This document shows, in pieces, positions 1 to 11,940 of a DNA stretch of 64,000 bases (positions within the stretch are counted from its first letter, which is position 1; each line of letters starts with the position of its first letter). The position numbers and the translations under genes were made by a program. Under the pieces are notes generated by a model that made no database searches, was not told the origin of the DNA, and was given only the letters and a program-made list of their open reading frames with translations. This stretch comes from Thamnidium elegans (Eukaryota > Mucoromycota > Mucoromycetes > Mucorales > Mucoraceae): contig JAIXMG010000012.1 in assembly GCA_025201345.1 (NCBI GenBank), positions 186,001 to 250,000 of the forward strand, read 5' to 3'.

Positions 1-25
1 TGATATTAATAGGGGTTATATTTAG

Positions 26-466
26 ATTAATTATGATGAATTAAAATGGAGTCCAGCATTTTTGGGAGTAGACGCACCATTAAAGGCTATGGAAAGAGCA
101 GAATTAATTACTATTATTCAAAAGGAAGGACGCCCAGATTCAATTAGACCCGGTAAACCAGTATTTTATACGGTATTTAATCGACTTGTATCAGATACAG
201 TATTTGCTGCTTCAATGGAAGTAGAATGTAATATGGTCCTTAAGAAACAATCCGAAACAGAAATGGCAAAATTAGAAAATAATATTGAAAAGTTAACAAA
301 TATTAATGGTACTAACAAACCTCCTAAAGAAATCGAAGTTCGTATTCAGTACTTATTAACAAAACTTACTTCAATTCAAAAATTAATTGAGAATTATGAT
401 AAAAATATTAAAGATGCTAAGGAAGTTATTTCTACTGCTTGGATCGAAGAAAAAAAAAACGAATAA
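26..466 (+). CDS. YME2: Mitochondrial escape protein 2 (Yme2/RNA12), last exon, partial
   Basis: This is the C-terminal exon of a gene that begins left of the window. The first 25 bases look like an intron end: a branch-like TTAAT followed by ...TTTAG. Reading from 26 gives INYDELKWSPAF, then GVDAPLKAMERAELITI and GRPDSIRPGKPVF. This phrase, ending in a long coiled-coil tail, matches what I know of the Yme2/RNA12 C-terminus. Family members sit in the mitochondrial inner membrane, face the intermembrane space, and act in nucleoid and mtDNA maintenance. The final ~80 residues are lysine- and glutamate-rich and helical. The stop is TAA at 464. The identification rests on recognition of the conserved block without an alignment. 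Confidence 0.72.
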   Translation: MNYDELKWSPAFLGVDAPLKAMERAELITIIQKEGRPDSIRPGKPVFYTVFNRLVSDTVFAASMEVECNMVLKKQSETEMAKLENNIEKLTNINGTNKPPKEIEVRIQYLLTKLTSIQKLIENYDKNIKDAKEVISTAWIEEKKNE

Positions 467-606
467 ATTAACCTCTCTGAATAAATTTTATTTTATTTGT
501 TTACATCATTTCTAGTCTTTTTTTTTTCTTTATTTTATTTTCCTTTTCGACCACTTTTCTTCTTTTTAAGTATATATATATATATATTATATATATATAC
601 AACCAC

Positions 607-2238
607 ATGCAAACTTTGTCAAGTCGATGGAAACAATTCCAACCCTTTTCAAATAAAAAAGAAACTCAACCTACAACAACAATAAAAAGCATTGGTGATA
701 TAGATTCACCTGCATTGAAGTCGGTAATTAAAGCAATATCGCCCAAGTCGGGTAGGATGACACATCTAAGTGAGAATAAAGAAAGATCAAGCCACAGTAA
801 TAGTAGTTCATTATTGGATATAGTAGAAGGATTTTTACAATCAACTGATTCCGTCAACGAAATTCAAGAACCATCTTTTCAAGAAACTGAAAAATTGCCT
901 ACAAATCTCTTAATACCTTCTACACTAGCATTAAGTCATTCTTCTATTGGTTGCGGCGTAACTACGCTACCTTCTACATTAACATGCGGTAGTGAATTTC
1001 ATGATAAGTGGCCTATCCCTGATTCTATCGAACAAGTAAAATCGTTATGTGAAGCCGAAAGATTGGAAGGTTCTGCTCAATCTCAATTAGCTCTCTGTTT
1101 ACATTTAATGGAAAGTGCTTGGAAAGTTGACCCAGAAAACAATATGGTATTATCTCCTGTATCTGTCAGATCTCAGCATCATCATATATTTTCAACTTTA
1201 TTACCCAGTCATATACAACACACTCCCAATACCTTGGGTGAAGCCATGGTAATGGAAGCAAGACAGATGCTAAAGCAGTTGGCAAACTCAAGTCAAAATC
1301 CAGGTCAGGGTGGCGAAGCTGAAGCTCAATTTCTTTTAGGAAGTTGCTATGGTATGGGTGCACTAGGTTGGCCTATTAACCATTATCGGGCTTTTCAATG
1401 GTACAATCAAGCGTCCAAGCAAAATCATTCAGAAGCTACTTATCGTACTGCCGTATGTTACGAATTAGGTATCGGTACTGAAAAAGATGGTGTTCGTGCT
1501 ATAGCTTATTACAGAAAAGCAGCTCATTTATTACACGTTCCAAGCATGTATAAATTAGGTGTTATTTTGATGCGTGGCTATTGCGGTTGCCCAGTTTCAA
1601 AGCGTGAAGCAGTCATTTGGTTACAAAGAGCTTGTTCAACATCAATGGCTCCATTAGCACCAGGGGAAGACAATACAACCGTTGGCGGTACCGAAGGAGT
1701 GGCTTTACCACACGCGCTGCATGCATTAGCCATGGTTCAATTAACAAAAGAGTGTGAAGAAACAAGTATGATTCCCGATTCTGTTTATGCCATTAAATTA
1801 TTACATAATGCGGCAAGACTAGGATACGCGCCAAGTCAATCAAAATTAGGTGAATGCTATGAGTGCGGTCACTTTTGCGAAGAAGATGAATCACAGTCGG
1901 TTTACTGGTACAGTTTAGCTGCAAAGCAAGAATATCCTGAAGCTTGCTTGGCCCTTTCCGGATGGTACCTGACAGGATCCCTAAAGACAGATACCTTAAA
2001 GCAATCGGACGATGAAGCTTATTTGTGGGCTAGAAAGGCAGCTTCTTTAGCCAAAAAAGTACATCGGTTTAAATCATTAACAGCAAAAGCATATTTTACT
2101 TTAGGTATGTATCATGAAAGTGGTATTGGTGTACCAAAATCAGTTGAAACTTCAATTAAGTGGTATAAAAAAGCAGCCAATTATGGTCATATAGAGGCTA
2201 TAAAACTAACGCGCCCTCCATCTTGCGCCATAGTTTGA
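607..2238 (+). CDS. Sel1-repeat chitin synthase activator, Chs4/Skt5-like, with C-terminal CaaX box
   Basis: Single-exon protein of 543 aa. Residues ~1-130 are low-complexity and polar. From ~140 to the end there are tandem Sel1-like repeats, for example AEAQFLLGSCYGMGALG, EATYRTAVCYELGIGT and KAYFTLGMYHESGIGV. Their order and spacing fit the Skt5/Chs4 family, which recruits and activates chitin synthase at growth sites. The last four residues are CAIV, a CaaX prenylation signal. Yeast Skt5 also ends in a farnesylated CaaX box, which supports the assignment over a generic Sel1 protein. The region just upstream (571-600) is a TA dinucleotide run. The start Met is the first in the frame after it. 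Paralogues are common in fungi, so the exact orthologue is uncertain. Confidence 0.8.
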   Translation: MQTLSSRWKQFQPFSNKKETQPTTTIKSIGDIDSPALKSVIKAISPKSGRMTHLSENKERSSHSNSSSLLDIVEGFLQSTDSVNEIQEPSFQETEKLPTNLLIPSTLALSHSSIGCGVTTLPSTLTCGSEFHDKWPIPDSIEQVKSLCEAERLEGSAQSQLALCLHLMESAWKVDPENNMVLSPVSVRSQHHHIFSTLLPSHIQHTPNTLGEAMVMEARQMLKQLANSSQNPGQGGEAEAQFLLGSCYGMGALGWPINHYRAFQWYNQASKQNHSEATYRTAVCYELGIGTEKDGVRAIAYYRKAAHLLHVPSMYKLGVILMRGYCGCPVSKREAVIWLQRACSTSMAPLAPGEDNTTVGGTEGVALPHALHALAMVQLTKECEETSMIPDSVYAIKLLHNAARLGYAPSQSKLGECYECGHFCEEDESQSVYWYSLAAKQEYPEACLALSGWYLTGSLKTDTLKQSDDEAYLWARKAASLAKKVHRFKSLTAKAYFTLGMYHESGIGVPKSVETSIKWYKKAANYGHIEAIKLTRPPSCAIV

Positions 2239-3571
2239 TTTCATTAGTTTCATACTCTTGTTATTTTTAATAAAAATGTATATATTAACAATTCGTGTTT
2301 TTAAAAAAAATAATAATAATAATAATAAAAAGAGGGTTTGTAAAAGTATAGTTAAAACCATTTTGTTTTTGTTTTGTTTATTCGGTCATATTACTTGATA
2401 CAGTATATCTTTGTAAGAGGTGAATAAAACAAGTGTTACACGCTTCGTCAGAGAAAAGTGCTAGTACGAAGTGGTTCGTTCCTGAATGGTCTTGTTGTAA
2501 CCTATTTAATATGTTTAGATCGACGGGTTTAGCTTCATTTTTTGTTTGCATGTATTTAATCAAATATCCAGTATTATTTATGTTAACAGAAGAATAGTTA
2601 AAAATTTGACTGTTGCTTTGGATAGAAAGTTTAAGTTCCAATTACTTGATTGTAAATTTTAACTTTATAACGTGTGTATTACTAGTACTAACTAATATCG
2701 AATAAAGTATAGTACTAGGTCTCTGTGCATCTTTTTTTCATATTGACTGTCAAGGAAAAAGAAAAGAAAAGAACGAGTTACAACTTGCAAGTACAACGAT
2801 GCTGCATGCCTTTATGCAATACAGTGCAGGTTTAAAGAAAATAATTTTTTTTTATACTTTTAAAAAGGCACCCTACTCTTAGATTATATGTTTCTTGATA
2901 TTCCATCATATTCTGCTTAATTCTTTGTTGTATTTTTTTTTTCGGGCATAAACATGCTACTGTACATCAACACTATATATTAATTATAAAGATGTGAATG
3001 CCTTGATATAGATATTAACAAAAGATAAGACATCACGATACCTTAAGGTAGATTAGATAAAACAAAAAAAACAGTAATTAATGTGTGGCTTTAGAATATA
3101 GACGCCACAAGAGCCTAGAAGGACTTTTTTTTCTGGGTGTTGTGGTACAGATGGAGCCTTTTAAATATCACATGTAGTACCAAAAGGTACGTCACCAGTA
3201 AAAGTATATAATACTTTCTGGTAAAAAGGTAACAATTTTTTCTTTCTTTCCTTCTTTTGTTTTTTCAACTAAACATTTTGATATCCCGAATCACTTTCTT
3301 TATTTTTCGAAACAGTTACGGAGGATAGAAGTAAAGTGTTGAAGCGAATGAAGTTACGATTACAACTTTTTATATAGAAGCAACTCATTAAACACAAACC
3401 TTTTTTTTTTTTTTTTTTTTTTTAATACATATCAAAAAAAAAAAAAAAAAAAAAAAAAAGGTACCAACTTTTTATTTGATAATTAATTTTCCTGCTTGTT
3501 TAAGCCCCCCCCCCCCTCTTTTTTCTTCTTTGTTAGATATAAACTCGAAAACCAATATATACGATATAAAA
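2239..3571. other. Intergenic region, no supported gene
   Basis: AT-rich spacer between two plus-strand genes. It holds a TAA microsatellite near 2310-2328, a T-tract/A-tract inverted pair at 3401-3459, and a run of twelve C at 3505-3516 just before the kinesin start. Short ORFs on both strands (for example 2378-2641 minus) have no recognisable content. It presumably includes the 3' UTR of the Sel1 gene and the kinesin promoter. Confidence 0.6.
3401..3459. repeat. Perfect homopolymer inverted repeat: T(23)-10 nt-A(26)
   Basis: Twenty-three T are followed by AATACATATC and then twenty-six A. The two arms can pair into a long A:T hairpin. It lies ~110 bp upstream of the kinesin start codon. 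It may be a nucleosome-excluding promoter element, or the paired tails of retroposed sequence. Only the structure is seen. Confidence 0.85.
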
Positions 3572-6500
3572 ATGAGTGGTAATATTAAAGTCGTAGTGCG
3601 TTGTCGACCTTTAAATGCTAGAGGTAAATAAAAATAATAATAATAATAACAAGCCCCGATTTTTGTAACTAAACTTTTTTTATATACATATAGAGAAAGC
3701 GAGAGGTGCCACAAGCATTATTCGTATGGATGGAAATCAGACGATAATTACCAATAATAAAAAATCGACTAGCTCACATCACCAAACATCAAAAAGGGGA
3801 GGTCCAGCAGACGAAGATAATGTCAAAGCATTTACATTTGATAGATCATACTGGTCAGCAGATAAGACAGACGATCATTATGCAGACCAAGAATTAGTGT
3901 ATAACGATTTAGGCAGAGAATTACTTGATCACGCTTTTGATGGTTATAACTGTTGTATTTTTGCATGTAAGTAGTAGTAATAATAATAATAATAATGAGT
4001 GGTATTTCTTGCAACTAAATATATTGCATACGTAGATGGCCAAACGGGTTCCGGAAAATCATATTCAATGGTATAACAAAGAATATGTTGAATTTATACT
4101 TGTTTATTTAAATTTACTTTCTGTTAGATGGGTTATGGTGAAGATAAAGGAATTATTCCTCGTACATGCTTAGAATTATTTGAAAGAATAACAGATCTTA
4201 CTTCAGATTTACTCAAATTTCAAGTAGAAGTATCTTATATTGAAATTTACAATGAAAAAGTACGCGATCTTTTAAATCCTGGTAATAAAGGAAACTTAAA
4301 AGTAAGAGAACATCCTACTATTGGTCCTTATGTTGAAGACCTTTCTCGCCTTGTTGTCAATTCATTTGAAGATATTGATCATTTAATGAATGAAGGAAAC
4401 AAGGTAAAAGACATATTATTATTATTATTATTATTGTTACTTTAATTAACCGGCATGGTTCAATTTATTAGGCTAGAACAGTAGCTGCAACCAACATGAA
4501 TGAAACCTCTTCTCGTTCTCATGCAGTATTTACGTTATTCTTAACTTCAAACAGATTTGATCAGATAGCTAAACTAAATACTGAAAAATGTGCTAGAATC
4601 AGTCTTGTAGATTTAGCTGGTAGTGAAAGAGCGAATAGTACAGGCGCTACAGGTGCTCGATTAAAAGAAGGTGCAAATATCAACAAATCTTTAACAACAC
4701 TTGGAAAAGTAATTTCTGCTTTATCTGAAGCTTCTTCTGCTCCCACATCAAAAAAATCATCTTTAAATCCTAATTTTGTACCTTATCGTGATTCAGTTTT
4801 AACTTGGTTATTAAAAGATTCTCTTGGTGGTAATTCAAAGACTGCTATGGTTGCTGCTATTTCTCCTGCTGATTATGATGAAACTCTCAGTACATTACGT
4901 TATGCTGATCAAGCTAAACGTATAAGAAATAAAGCTGTAGTGAATGAAGACCCTAATGCAAGATTAATTCGTGAACTTAAAGAAGAATTACAAGCGCTTC
5001 GTGATACACTTATGATTTATGCTCCTGAAGAAGTTGAAAAAATTATTCAACAAAAGAAATCAAAGGCTTCAGGTAAAACCAGTCGTGCTTCATCAAGAGC
5101 TTCTGCTGCGGCTAGAGCAACATCTACTTCACCCATGTTATTATTATCACCAGAATCATTAATTGCTACTCAGAGAGGAAATAGTTTACTGACAAAGGAA
5201 CAAGTGATTGATCAACTTCAATCTTCTGAAAAATTATTATCCGAAGTAAAACAAACCTGGGAAGAAAAGATGAGTAAAACTGAAGAAATCCATCGTCAAC
5301 GTGAAAAAGCATTAGAGGAATTAGGTATTATTGTCGAAAAAGATAATATGGTGGGTGTTTATGCACCAAAGTCTATTCACCTTATCAACTTGAACGAAGA
5401 TCCACTCATGACAGAATGTTTAATGTATCAAATTAAATCTGGTATCACACGTGTAGGAAAATCAGGCAGTCAAATACCTGCTGATATTCGTCTCAGCGGT
5501 GGCGAAATATGGGACGAGCATTGTTATTTTGAAAATAACCTGATTAATGAAGAAGAAGAAGATAATAGGCTTGTCACTATTTATCCCGGTAAAAATTCTG
5601 TCACTTTAGTAAATGGTATGAGAATTCTGCAGCCAAAGGTATTACATAGCGGATATCGAATCATTTTTGGTTCTGGTTTACATCATTTATTCAGATTCAA
5701 TAATCCAGATGAAGTACGTAGAGAAAGAGAACAGCATCAAATACAGTATCAAAATGTACTTTCTACTAGTCCTGATGATAGTGCGGTTGGTTCATTACTT
5801 TCTCCTGGTAGTGTTATGAATTCAACAGATATTGTAGATTGGAAATTTGCGCATAATGAAGCAGTTAAAAAATATGGTGTAACAAATAATGCTTCCGATT
5901 TAGCAGTGATGACAGATGAAGATCTCAAACAGTTGTCAGATGGTATTACTAAAGTCCAAGAACTTCGAAACAGAAAGCGTATATCATCAGATAGTCACAG
6001 TTTGTTATTTAATAACAATAGTGAAAATGATTTGCCTACAATTGATGTTTCACCTAGAACTTCCATTAGTTCATCTAGTAATAAACGATTTAGTGCTGTT
6101 TCCGCTGCTACCACATTACTTACTGAGGAAGGCGAAGACGATTTATTAGATGAAGAAGATAACAGACGTTTCCTGAAGGCTACTTCAAATGAAGAAAATG
6201 AAAGGTTAATTCGTCAAGCCACAGAAGAAATGCAACAACAATTACAAGTTCAAAAACAAGAATATGAAGAAAAGTTAAAAAGTGTTGAATCGTCTCATTC
6301 AAAAACTGGTGAATTAAATAAGGAAAGAGACGATTTAGAAGCAAAATATACCCAAATAAAACAAGAAATGGAAAAGAGTTTACAACAACAAAAGATGGCT
6401 TACGAATCAAAGATCAAACGTATTTCTGCTCATTTACCACCTGGTACTGCCTTAAGCTCAGACAATTTGTTAATAGGTTACACTGCAAAAAATGCTGCTC

Positions 6501-9376
6501 AACATTTGTTACGTCAAGCTGTTGATAAATGGCGCGAGTTAAAATATGTAAAGATGGCTGAAGATTGCTTAATTCATGCAGTCATATTAAAAGAAGCAAA
6601 TATTATGGCTAAAGAGTTGGGTAAAAATATAGTGTATCAGTTTATTGTTGTGCATGATGATATCTCCTCAAACCCTCTCTCCTTTTGGGAATCTACTTCG
6701 GCTTTACAGCCATTTACAAGAGAACATGATACATATTTAATTAAAGCACCTAAACCGTGTCTGGCTGTACAAGTGATTGATCATGTTCATCGTGCGAATT
6801 ATATATGGTCTATTTCTAAATTACAACATCGTATTAGGCGTATGCGTAGACTTTATGATTATACCGATGGTCCTTTATTCACTGGACAACACTTTAATAG
6901 AGAAGACCCATTTTATGAAACACCTTGTCCTCGCTTTTCCTTAATTGGGCTAGCCCGCGTTCCATTACGTAACTTGACTTTACAATTACACGCTGATAAT
7001 TATGTAGATGTTTACTGTAGAAATACCGGTAAAGTAATGGGCCAAGTTCGCGTTATGGTTACTCCTATCGCTCGTTCTGTTTCAAGAAAGCATCAATTAC
7101 AACATCAACGTCCATCTTTAAACATTAGACAAAGCTCTTCTAGTGTTGTTGAACAGCAAGGTGAAAAATACTTGTTACATATTGGTCAGCAGCAGGTGTT
7201 TGAAATTAGAATCCAGGAATTAAAAGGAGTATCAGAAACTGATTTCACTCAAGTCCACGCTCAATTTCGATTATCTTCGTTTGGTAATGTCGAAAGATAC
7301 TCTACAGCCGATAAAATTTATCAAACTGATCCCATCAGTAATTTTGAGCACAATCATATTGTATTCAATCAATGCCAAACTTTATCAGTCAATATTACTG
7401 AAAATATGATGGATGTCATTTTAAATCAAGGATTAACTGTAGAGATTTATGGTCAAGTACAAGAAAGTTATCTTCATAGTCTAGTCGAGCATGTAAGTAA
7501 TAGTCAACCAACAACACCCATCACAACTGAACCAACATCGTTATTTGTTACAAAGGCTACGAGTACAAGTATGGTACCTGCAAATAGGAGATTCTCTATA
7601 GATCGAAGGTTTTCACTAGAAAAGTGTACTTATGATGGTATCTTGATGGAAGAGCGTCATGATATTTTGGCCTGGATTCAAATTTGTGAATTAGATGCAG
7701 ATGGACAATACGTACCCGTACAAGTTATTCATTCGAATGATAAACAACATCAAGATGTATTCTGCTTACGCCAAGGCTTACAACGTCGTATTGCGTTTAC
7801 CCTCTCTCATGACTCTGGAAAACAGTTTGAATGGCTTGATATTAAAGATACAAAGATTGGTAATGTACGTCTTGTTGATAGCAAAGGTAGAGTAACAGAG
7901 TCACCACCACATGACCCTGTTGATATTCACCTCTTTACATCTCAGCTACAAATTATATTTGAACGAAACGGTATGTCTCAACTTACTGCACAAGGGCCGT
8001 GGGATAGTTCGCTTCATGATTCTTTATTTTTAAATCGAGTAACTGCCTCTGGTCAACGTATTCGATTGACCTTGTCATGGAAAATTGAATGTGAAAAATG
8101 TGTTATGCCTTTGCGATTTGATATGGACATTTCTGTTCAAATTGGTACCATGATGTCAACATCTTCTTCCTCTTCCTCCATGTTTCGACAGCTGTTATTA
8201 GGTGGCGGTGGTAGTCAAAATAACGGTAATACATCTAGTTCAGGAAATAAATCGAGTGGTATGTTTATTGTCCAGTTAAAGCCTCCCATGACACGACAGG
8301 TACGTGAATTATGGAGGCTTAATACTGCCAATAAGTATGTTCGTGGTGAAGAATTTATAGGCTCTTGGAAGCCACGTGGAGTATCTCTTATTACTGACTA
8401 TAGAGCAGCGCGACGTCGCATGTTACACCGTGAAAGCATAGCTGCTTTTAGACATGCCTTGATTTTAGCTGGACATCCTCAAACCAAAGTAATTCAAAAC
8501 AGTCAATCGAGTCATATGTTTACTATCGGACAGCATCCAACCGAAAGAAATCAAGATGAAACCCAACCAGAAAAAAAAACCGACCCAGAAGCACTGACCA
8601 AGAAGGTCATTGACTTGTGGAAAACTCAATTTGGAACACGTGAAGAGGTAATTAAGTTTTGGTATCACCAAGTTATATATATACATTTTTAAACAATAAG
8701 AAAAATAGATCCTATTTAACCAAGATCCACCAAGTATTACTTCCCCCTTGACTGCTTCTTCTAGTACTAGTAGTTTAAATACGTTAGGTAGTAAAAGATA
8801 TGGCAAGATTAAATTAACTGCTGATATTCAACAGTTACACCCAAGGTAAGGGCAGCGAGACGATGCATATTTAAAATCATTTTTTTTTTATATTAATAAA
8901 TTTTTATAGTGATACAGTAACTAAAAGAGGATACTTGTTACACCCAGAAAACGTGGATGGTACTTGGCTAAAGCACTGGTTTGTTCTACGAAGGTGAGTA
9001 ACCATAAGTAAATCATATAATAATAAAAAAAAATAGGCAGTTAATTTTTCGGTTTATTTAGGCCATTTATTATCATCTATGAAGATCAATCCGAGATAGA
9101 AGAATTAGGAGTCCTTAATCTCACTTCTGCTAGAGTAGATTATAAAACAGACCTTGAAGAGATGCTCCAGGTACGTTAACATAATATTATTATTACAAAT
9201 AGGAGATTCATATTTATTTATAGAGGAAATGTATTTTTGCTATTTATACAAATAATAATGCCTATCTATTACAAGCATCTGATTTCGACGATATGAAGGA
9301 TTGGATATCCAAGGTAGACCAGTTTTATCCAGTGGATAAACTACTTGTTGCGGATAAAACCAATCTTTGTGTATAA
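3572..9376 (+). CDS. Kinesin-3 motor protein (Unc104/KIF1 type) with FHA, KIF1B-type and PH domains
   Basis: Nine exons: 3572-3623, 3694-3966, 4036-4070, 4128-4403, 4472-8647, 8709-8845, 8910-8993, 9062-9170, 9224-9376. They sum to 5295 nt, or 1764 aa. The motor domain starts at the N-terminus ([18 protein letters not shown]) with P-loop [11 protein letters not shown] at ~109-120, switch I NETSSRSH and switch [12 protein letters not shown] near 257. A neck coiled coil follows, then an FHA domain at ~530-600 with [13 protein letters not shown], the KIF1B-type and DUF3694-like middle regions, and a C-terminal PH domain at ~1655-1755 ([19 protein letters not shown]). This order defines kinesin-3 of the Unc104/KIF1 class, which moves membrane vesicles and early endosomes to microtubule plus ends. 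The PH domain binds phosphoinositides on cargo. Introns cluster at the two ends of the gene and leave a 4.2 kb central exon. Confidence 0.95.
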
Positions 9377-10194
9377 TAATAATAATAATAATGTTAATTT
9401 TTTTTTTTCGTTTTTTTTTGTACATCAAGTGCTCTCTGTAACCAGTTTTTATATATATATATATATTTTGTGAAAGAGTCGTGTCCCTTGATCAGTATCC
9501 ATATTACGTCTAGTATTCATTTACATAATAATTGAACAAGAATCATAATGATTTATATGTATAAAAGGTAAAGATATTATGCAACAGCTGATCGATTGAT
9601 TTATAAGACCATTTTAAACGACCTATTCGTTAAAATACTGCTGTCATTGATACCTGAAAATGATACGAGGAAACAATTATTTTTATCACACATGTCAGAA
9701 AAAAAAAAAAAAGACTAATAGTATATCGACGAATATTAAAAACAAGGAAAATAATAATATAAAGTTCAATTGATAATCTGTATGTGATTAATGTAAATTA
9801 TTAAAAATAACAGTTCAATTGAACCATGAAAAGGAAAGAGAGAGGGGGATTACTACGGCAACAATAATAACCATGACAACTCAAATATTATATACTTTCT
9901 GTATTAAAAATACGAAATTAAATTTCAAAAAAATAATTTTGCTTATTGTTTCCATTGTTTAAACGTATAAAAAGTCAGTCGATTAAAAGCCGCTTCTCCT
10001 ATATAAATAAAAATACTCCTAATGCTTATAATTTGAGCAGCACCCCATCTTTCCAAATATTGACTTTACTACACGTGATTTTCTTTCCGAATGTTATAAT
10101 ATGCCATTTGATTTTTTTTTTCGTTTGTTTCTTCTTTTCTTTCTTGTAAAACACAAAAAAAAACATACAAAAAAAACAACAAGTTTAAATAACA
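9377..10194. other. Intergenic region, no supported gene
   Basis: An 818-base AT-rich spacer. Just after the kinesin stop there is an AATAAT run that could serve in 3' end formation. The ORF at 9946-10149 is T-rich and has no recognisable content. The last 40 bases before 10195 are A-rich, as is usual for leaders in this window. Confidence 0.6.
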
Positions 10195-11632
10195 ATGAGT
10201 CAACACGACACTTTTAGTAACCCCAACGTTCATGGTTGGTTAATGGACGTTCCTGGCTATAAAGAAAATTATGGCAATGAGACAAGACACTTACTCGACA
10301 TTCATGAAGGCGATGAAACAAGGTATTTATAGAGAGGGAGCTTAGATTTAATTAAAAGGGTTATAAGGAAACTTTAAAAAAGGGAGTCGGGAATAATAAT
10401 TATTATTTTTTCTATTAGCATTATTAAGCAAAGGCCATGTTCATTACTATCGATTAGTTCAGAAGATAGTATTAATCTTGAAGAATTAATCAGCGCAAAT
10501 TATACTGCTGATATGGATGATGAAACGGATTTACCTGATTTATCTGCTTTGGATCTTGATGATTCAAATGAAGACTTTTGGAAAATGGATAACGTAATTA
10601 TAACCAACCTTTTTTTTTTTTACTTAATAACTAGTAAAAAAAAATACTTACTTTTTATAATTAGTTTTTAACTCATCTGAGTATGCCCACTCACCCATTT
10701 TCTCCACCTTTATCGGGAAAGCGAAGTAATAGATCAAAATATCAGGTAAATATAGTCAGACGTGTCTTATTATTCTATTTATTCACTTTTGATCCATTTT
10801 AGGCAAATGACCATGAATTTATAACAAGTTTAAAGTTATCCTCTAGCTATGGTAAGTGCAAGTATATGTGTTACAAGTTTCATCGTATTTAACGTTACCT
10901 TTTTTTTAAATAGAAGAGTTTGATAGCCCTAAAATGTTACAAGTACCTACGTCGTTACCCGTATCCCCTAAATCACTTAGCTCTTCTCCTATTGATAGAC
11001 AAAGAATGAATAGATCTGGTAGTATGAGCAGTGATAATAGCTTAAATTCGTCTTCTACTATTACACATCATCGTCATATTTACCCAAGTGCATCTACTTC
11101 AACTTCTTCAATTGGTAGTCATTCAACTACAAACTCTTATTTACCTCGTACATCATCTATTGAAAAAAGCCCTAGAATATCAACGCAAACAAGATATGCT
11201 AGACCACCTACCAGTTTATCAGAAACAACAAATACAAGATCTCAAATAGGATTAGCAAGGCGTGCAACTCATATACCTGCTCCCGCTTCGCTAACCAAAA
11301 AAACCATATCTGCATCTCCTAACCGTACTCAATCAACCACCCTTGTCCATAAAAAAAGTAATAATTCTCTCACTCGATCAATAAGTAGAATTGGTCAACC
11401 TACAAGAGCTAGTCATATACCTACTGCTCCTCGAAGTACTACTTCTCTTGGTATTTCTTCCATCTTTTCTCCCGCACAGACACCACAAAGTCAATCAAAA
11501 GATGAAAGTAGGCCCAAAACTTCAATGGGCTCATCACTGAAATCCCCTGTAAGACGAGCTCAGTCTACTTTGACCCCAAATTCTTCAAAATCAACAGGGT
11601 TAAGAATCCCTACTCGTAAATTGTACAAATAA
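10195..11632 (+). CDS. Ser/Pro-rich basic protein with SxIP-type motifs, unknown function
   Basis: Five exons: 10195-10322, 10419-10593, 10665-10745, 10803-10851, 10914-11632, totalling 1152 nt or 383 aa. The N-terminal third is acidic with a DDETDLPDLSALDLDDS stretch. The rest is basic, rich in Ser, Thr and Pro, and probably disordered. It contains THIP and SHIP within basic, proline-containing surroundings (RATHIPAPAS, RASHIPTAPRS), plus LRIPTRK at the end. S/T-x-I-P in such surroundings is the known docking motif for EB1-family microtubule plus-end proteins. A plus-end tracking role is therefore a reasonable guess but is unproven. I recognise no folded domain. The start is supported by an AACAATG context and by frame continuity over four introns. 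Confidence 0.75.
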
Positions 11633-11940
11633 GAGACTTTATATATATAATAAAGAACAAACATTGTGAAACGATGTAAATATTTTTTTCTACCCTTCTT
11701 TTCTTTCTTCTTTTTAAAAAACCAGGTTTAGTATTGATAAATGTATCTTGTTATTGTGCTTACAAAAGCCACGTTTTTATTTTATGCAGACTTGCAGCCG
11801 AACCTTTGATATGCAATGTATTGAAATATAGGGTCCTTTCTCTTTCTCTCTTTCTATCGAAAATTTCATTCTATGAGGGACGTCTACAAAATAGTTTATT
11901 ATATAATACAAAGAGAATGAGGGGGGAAGGATGCATAAAC
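11633..11940. other. Convergent 3' intergenic region
   Basis: 308 bases between two convergent stops. AATAAA lies just after the left gene (near 11650), a plausible polyadenylation signal. I see no gene here. Confidence 0.6.
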
